Origin: Neisseriaceae bacterium
Lineage (GTDB): Bacteria > Pseudomonadota > Gammaproteobacteria > Burkholderiales > UBA11063
Direction: 5' to 3'
DNA length: 64,000 nucleotides
NCBI GenBank assembly: GCA_947446595.1
Contig: CANFGS010000003.1
Span: 26,231-90,230, forward strand
Both the position numbers and the translations under genes were made by a program. This document shows positions 63,895-64,000 of this stretch, in pieces (positions within the stretch are counted from its first letter, which is position 1; each line of letters starts with the position of its first letter). A model generated the notes under the pieces. The model saw nothing but the letters and a program-made list of their open reading frames with translations. It did no database searches and was not told where the DNA came from.

Positions 63895-64000
63895 TTAAGC
63901 TACTATTTTAACATTTTTGGTAAGCTCCAAGTGATATTCAAATGGCGTAAGTTTATTGTTAAATCGTTGATGTACTCGCTTCATATTATACCAATGTAGA
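63895..64000 (-). CDS. C-terminus of an integrase-core transposase (partial)
   Basis: The minus-strand frame reads through the window edge: HWYNMKRVHQRFNNKLTPFEY then ending KNVKIVA and TAA. The Y-N-xx-R-x-H-x-x-x-x-x-LTPFEY pattern is the C-terminal end of rve-type DDE transposases (IS3/IS481 class). The N-terminal remainder lies outside the window. Confidence 0.7.
   Translation of the reverse strand, partial: LHWYNMKRVHQRFNNKLTPFEYHLELTKNVKIVA

Overview
The window is AT-rich chromosomal DNA (about two thirds A+T by eye) from a Gram-negative proteobacterium. Evidence for an outer membrane includes beta-barrel proteins with signal peptides, BamD, LptF/LptG, a Wzm/Wzt polysaccharide exporter and lipoboxes. 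Several neighbourhoods are of a kind I associate with Betaproteobacteria and Neisseriales: rluD-pgeF divergent from bamD, ispE-tRNA-Gln-prs, a PglL/WaaL-type ligase and an Mth938-like protein. A low-GC betaproteobacterium is my best guess. This is inference from gene order; no ribosomal RNA is present to settle it.

Layout. 1-440: remains of a RelB/YafQ-like toxin-antitoxin pair whose toxin gene carries an early stop codon. 451-5372 (minus): questin-oxidase-like protein, methyltransferase, rhodanese, rdgB and metG, divergent from the apbC/mrp carrier. 6268-9458 (minus): lysine-type permease, pgeF and rluD, divergent from bamD. 10364-14106: O-antigen/glycan ligase, then clpP-clpX. 14123-21880: the translation/transcription operon rimP-nusA-infB-(lipoprotein)-rbfA-(Schlafen/AlbA_2 protein)-truB, with two accessory genes inserted.

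22063-35997 is a surface-polysaccharide island. It is bounded on the left by a frameshifted IS30 transposase and on the right by a XRE regulator gene that has lost its start. Inside are wzm-wzt, a methyltransferase plus a choline-kinase-like protein with a repeated coiled coil (resembling a split WbdD chain terminator), a GT-C-like membrane protein, a GtrB-like transferase, an SDR protein, a three-domain glycosyltransferase and two more GT2 enzymes. No nucleotide-sugar pathway genes are seen here.

35998-43148 (minus) is a tightly overlapped run purD-tolQ-ubiG-ratA-rnfH-glpF-glpK-glpD, linking housekeeping genes to glycerol catabolism. 43369-54728 holds an Mth938-like gene, pepA, lptFG, prs, tRNA-Gln, ispE, tal and the pyruvate dehydrogenase genes aceE-aceF. 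55156-60797 is an envelope region: a beta-barrel protein coupled to a ParB-like-fold lipoprotein, a glycerophosphodiesterase, and two divergent outer-membrane proteins around a strong Fur-box-like site. 60781-63641 (minus) is panB-panC-coaBC for pantothenate and coenzyme A. The right edge contains the C-terminus of an integrase-type transposase.

The most interesting candidates are the split MTase/kinase chain-terminator pair with a 21-bp in-frame tandem repeat, the island boundaries, the promoter-plus-terminator leader before rimP, and the Fur-box outer-membrane locus. I found no CRISPR array, rRNA or prophage.
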